This document shows, piece by piece, positions 60,891-64,000 of a DNA stretch of 64,000 bases (position 1 is its first letter; the number at the start of each line of letters is the position of its first letter). Below the pieces are notes generated by a model. The model was not told where the DNA came from. It worked only from the letters and a program-made list of their open reading frames with translations, and did no database searches. A program made the position numbers and the translations under genes. The stretch spans positions 4,733,810 to 4,797,809 of the forward strand of contig CM041197.1 of the NCBI GenBank assembly GCA_023078555.1. The letters run 5' to 3'. Source of the DNA: Ulva prolifera (Eukaryota; Chlorophyta; Ulvophyceae; Ulvales; Ulvaceae).

Positions 60891-62735
60891 CGCCCTCTGA
60901 CAGCGCGACTGCGGACCTGTCTAAACGGGGCAGCCCCAATGACAGTGGCTGCGGCAAGGGCTACACATGAGGCGTGTTCTAGCCACACTCGGCCGCAGTA
61001 TTGGCTCCTCGCACCGCCCATGCACCTGCACCAGGAGAGCATACACACGCCGTCAGCTTCCCGGGCCGCCAGATGCCCGCCTGACGCCAGCAGCGCCCAT
61101 GCACCTGCACCAAGCCAGCCAACATTCACAGACTGCCACCGTCCCGCCTGACGCAAGCAGCGCCCAGCGCACCCGGCCGGTATCGCCTCGGCTTGCATGG
61201 TGTCATCCACGCAGGGGTGGCGCTACGGTAGCTGCCTGTGGCGCCAGGGGGTCCCCAGGCGCACTAGCGGCAGTGCATGCATGCACGCACACAGCCACGC
61301 CGTCCTCCCGTGTGCTGTGCCTTACAGTGTGTGAATGTCCTCAAGGGCCGGTGCGGTCTCGCCTGATGGTCTCCGCCCGCTCCACCGCCGCGGCCGTCAC
61401 GCGCGACGCGGTGGCAACGAACGAGGCCGCCGGCGCATGTCACCATGACGTCCACGGCAGCCATCTCAAGGCGCGGCATGACCACGACGAGGTCCCCGCG
61501 GCGATGTGCCTATGCTGGCGCGCGCGGCTCTGAGTCCATGGCAGACGGCAATCCGGTGTAAGAGGCGACCAGGCGCAAGGCACGAGCCAGGTTATCATGG
61601 CGCAGGGAATGAACGGAACAGGGTGCCGCAACTCTATGAATGTAAGGGCTTAAGGCGAGGAACACAGAGCCAAGGTAAAAAGCTACTAGTTCTCGGGCTG
61701 GCACATATGTATGCATGGCACATTTGTCAGGCTGCATGGCACATATGATATCAGAAAAAGAACAAATAACAAGCATACACGACCGTTTCACGAGCCCCTC
61801 GAGCACTCGATCCAACACGAGTGGAGTGCAATTGCATAGACGGCTCGGGCGGCCGCTGCATGGTCACACGGCGCGTGTCGAGACCGCTGCTCTAGAAGTC
61901 TTTTCAGCGACAGCCCCGCTTGGTGCAGAGATGGCGGCCTGAAAGGCACTGCGTCGTGCGCGACAACCGTCACTAACGTGCAACGCACATCAGACGACCA
62001 AGCATGATTGAACTCAACACTATTGCCGTCATCGTGCTGCTCCCGCGTTCTCAGCCATGTGACCCGCGGCTGCCGCAGCGTGCACCCCGCCGGCCACAGC
62101 ACGCGCAGCGCCCACTCCACCCCAAAGCCACACAGTCCCCTCAGCCGCTCGCAGAGGATGCACAGCATGCACTACAGGACGCCTCTGGCCGTGGGCGTCA
62201 GGTGCCGAGCCCATGCATGCTCTTCACAAGCGGCTCAGCATGGCACGGCATGGCACAGCATAGCGTAGCAAGGCAGGCCGACACCGGAACAGCCACGACA
62301 CCGGGGAACCCCATGGTCCCGCAGTCCCAGCTGTCGGTGCTCCCTGAACACGGCGGAGGAGAGAACAGTGGTGCGCCGCGGCACTGAGGCACCCACGTGC
62401 TTCCAGAACCCACCGCAGCGCCTCGACGGTGCACGGCAGGAGCAGCGCATGCGCGCAATGCATGTGGCGACGCTGCATGAGGCGCCCCTTGCACAGGCAC
62501 GCCACCCCAGCCCCACCCACGCCGGCGCAGCTGAGCACACAGCGTCTGCAGCACATGCCAGTGCAGCCTGCACATGGAGATGTTCTCCACTTCTCCCCGT
62601 CACCGACGCCACGCCCACGGCATGCATGGACTGCATGCGTTCCAGCCGCACGCCGCCTCTCCATTGCAAACTCAACCCAAAGCTCCAGAACAGGTGCCAT
62701 TATCCGGCTGCGTCATCTGGGGTCAGCGGCCGCCG
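60891..62735. other. GC-rich interval, possibly with unassigned exons
   Basis: Base composition at 61200-61530 and 62000-62700 is like exons. On the minus strand, short open pieces such as LVVVMPRLEMAAVDVMVT (61440-61500) and LRGLCGFGVEWALRVLW (62070-62160) read plausibly, but I could not link them by splice sites or match a family. Confidence 0.3.
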
Positions 62736-64000
62736 TCACGCCGACGCGTTGGCGGCAACACCGTCAGCGGCCGCCGGCGCCTCCGGCGCGTCCGGCGGCC
62801 GCGTGAGGTCGACGGAGCGCTGCTGCGGGATGTTGTGGGTGCGGAGGATGTCCGGGGTGGAGGCGCGGGCGGCGGCCGCGTCGAGCACGACGACTTCGTC
62901 GTGGTCCATCTCGAACACGAAGAACGGCGCCTCCGTCGCAGCCTCGATCATGTCGACGAGCTGCCGCAGGTTGCGCACCGGCTGTCCATTGAACTTGATC
63001 ACCTGAACAGCGGGCCCCGATGGTCAGCTCGGCTCTGGCACGCCACCAGCCCCTCGGTGCAGACAAGCATGGTGCCTGCCTCACCTCTGTCGCTGTAACG
63101 CATGCAGCTGCTGCATCAACACTGCAGAGCACACCACAGGCTGTGTGTGAGGTCCACAGGTGCGCGCAGCGTGCATGTTGCGTACACACAGCGCCAGGTG
63201 CGGACGGTGTTCCATCGTCGCCTCACAGCCAACAGGCCGCGTGAGGTCTGTTGGCTGTGAGGTGACGATGGAACACCGTCGCATCACAGGCGCGAGGAGT
63301 CAGAAGGGGTGGGGGGGGGGGAGGGGGGGCATGCAAGCTAGTACCAAAAACAAATCCTTCATCTCACACCGCCTGTAGGTGCACCTAGACCTGCAGGGGG
63401 GTTGGAGGATCGCATGTGCCCGCCGCAAGCTACGCCGTGACCACCCGCAGATGAACTACATAACCACAGCAGCGCCGGTCCCTGTGACGCATGGCATGTC
63501 TCCCACGCCGATCGATTCGCGTGCGCATTTCCTGCTGTGCGGTACGCAGAATGGGTGCGGTGACCGCACTCGCGTGCTTCGGGTGGGGGGTGAGTGCAGG
63601 GGCGGTGCGGTAGCGCGGTGGCCGTACCTGCACGTTCGCGACGTCCTCGTATCCGACGGTCGCATCGCACGCCAGCACCTGGCTCAGCAGCACCACCTGC
63701 TCGTCCGCCCGCTGCGGCCGGCCGTAGCACACCTGCACACGTGCACGCCCCGAGTCAAACTCCACGCCCCGAGTCAAACTCCGCTGGCAGGCGGCACCCC
63801 CCCAAAACATGGTACAACAGTATCTTGGGAGCGGTACGGTGTCTTCGCCGGAGACTCCATTCCAGAGCTGCGGATGCAAGAGAGTGGCTACAGGGGCGCA
63901 CACCTTGTCGAGGATGGCTACAGGCGCGAGGGACAGGAAGTCCGGCCCGTACTCGCTGGCGAGGTAGGGCTCGCACGCGACCGTGAACACGAGGCCGGAG
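62736..64000 (-). CDS. HtrA-type serine protease, DEG9/DEG2-like, C-terminal part
   Basis: Only the last three exons are in the window: from the right edge to 63904, then 63628-63732 and 62736-63002, all in phase 0. The catalytic triad lies outside. Visible parts fit the PDZ2 end of plant Deg proteases: VFTVACEPYLASEYGPDF with APVAILDK, then VVLLSQVLACDATVGYEDV, then VIKFNGQPVRNLRQLVDMIE, EMDHDEVVVLDAAAA and DILRTHNIPQQRSVDL. It ends in a short A/P tail, AADGVAANASA. The closest resemblance is to DEG9 (nuclear) or DEG2 (plastid); the location cannot be settled without the N-terminus. The last intron carries a strong hairpin. Confidence 0.88.
63205..63278. repeat. Hairpin with 31-base arms, one mismatch
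   Basis: Left arm 63205-63235, loop 63236-63247, right arm 63248-63278. The arms are reverse complements except for one C/T position. Lies in the last intron of the Deg-type gene, about 200 bases upstream of the last exon on the sense strand. Confidence 0.92.

Noticed and set aside
61330-61520. C-terminal exon on the minus strand ending in VERAETIRRDRTGP
   Set aside because: The frame is closed by a stop only a few codons upstream of the good stretch and no acceptor is present there.
60967-61533. 188-codon plus-strand frame
   Set aside because: Basic, H/R/P-rich composition typical of antisense frames in GC-rich DNA; no motif, and it spans the flank of a tandem repeat.
1-64000. tRNA or rRNA genes
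   Set aside because: I scanned by eye for T-loop patterns such as GGTTCGAATCC and found none with a matching cloverleaf; a covariance search would be needed to be sure.

Overview
This window is nuclear DNA from a green alga (Chlorophyta, probably a trebouxiophyte or related core chlorophyte; the genus cannot be fixed from the sequence). The evidence is GC-rich exons broken by many GT-AG introns, TGTAA poly(A) signals, and a plant-type gene set: PSRP-3/Ycf65 with a transit peptide, a tandem double-AP2 factor, a RAP-domain organellar RNA-binding protein, plant-like APH-1 and a plant Deg protease. Introns are lower in GC, rich in the palindrome TGCATGCA, and carry long G or C runs.

Layout. 1-3172 is a near-perfect copy of 35933-39102 (3' part of the RAP gene) that ends at a single N (3173); it is probably an assembly duplicate. 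3174-7650 is gene-poor and holds several short retroposons. 7688 to about 10430 (+) is APH-1 of gamma-secretase. 10664-16807 (-) is a TRF4/PAPD5-type non-canonical poly(A) polymerase in eight exons. 18280-22019 (-) is a four-exon LRR protein with a possible BTB/SKP1-fold head. 23298-26296 (+) is a four-exon AP2/ERF protein. 28185-36245 is a tandem duplication of about 4 kb carrying two multi-pass membrane protein genes of no family I recognise (28409-30760 and 32844-35113, both +); one unit is interrupted by a retroposon. 36303-43262 (-) is the full RAP-domain gene, divergently paired with PSRP-3 (43641-44156, +). 48381 to about 52900 (-) is an AINTEGUMENTA/PLETHORA-like double-AP2 factor. 56494-59071 (-) is a clean five-exon hydroxyethylthiazole kinase (THIM). 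62736 to the window end (-) is the 3' end of a DEG9/DEG2-like HtrA protease.

The genes do not form one pathway. PSRP-3 and probably the RAP protein serve the chloroplast or mitochondrion; the AP2 factors and TRF4 act in the nucleus; APH-1 and the duplicated membrane proteins are membrane-bound; THIM belongs to thiamin salvage. For THIM, the LRR gene, the AP2/ERF gene and exons 2-6 of the double-AP2 gene, splice sites and codon phases close exactly. APH-1, TRF4, the first exon of the double-AP2 gene and one membrane-protein copy each show one or two apparent single-base frame changes, mostly at homopolymers; sequencing error is at least as likely as gene decay.

The most unusual non-genic signal is a set of short LINE/SINE-like retroposons. 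Family 1 has four copies sharing the 3' end GTCCTTGTAACAC, from 674 bp down to 27 bp, each between direct repeats. Family 3 has two copies with a related 3' end. Family 2 has five copies with a conserved core and a (TTTAC)n tail. Two strong hairpins (22459-22496 and 63205-63278) are unexplained.
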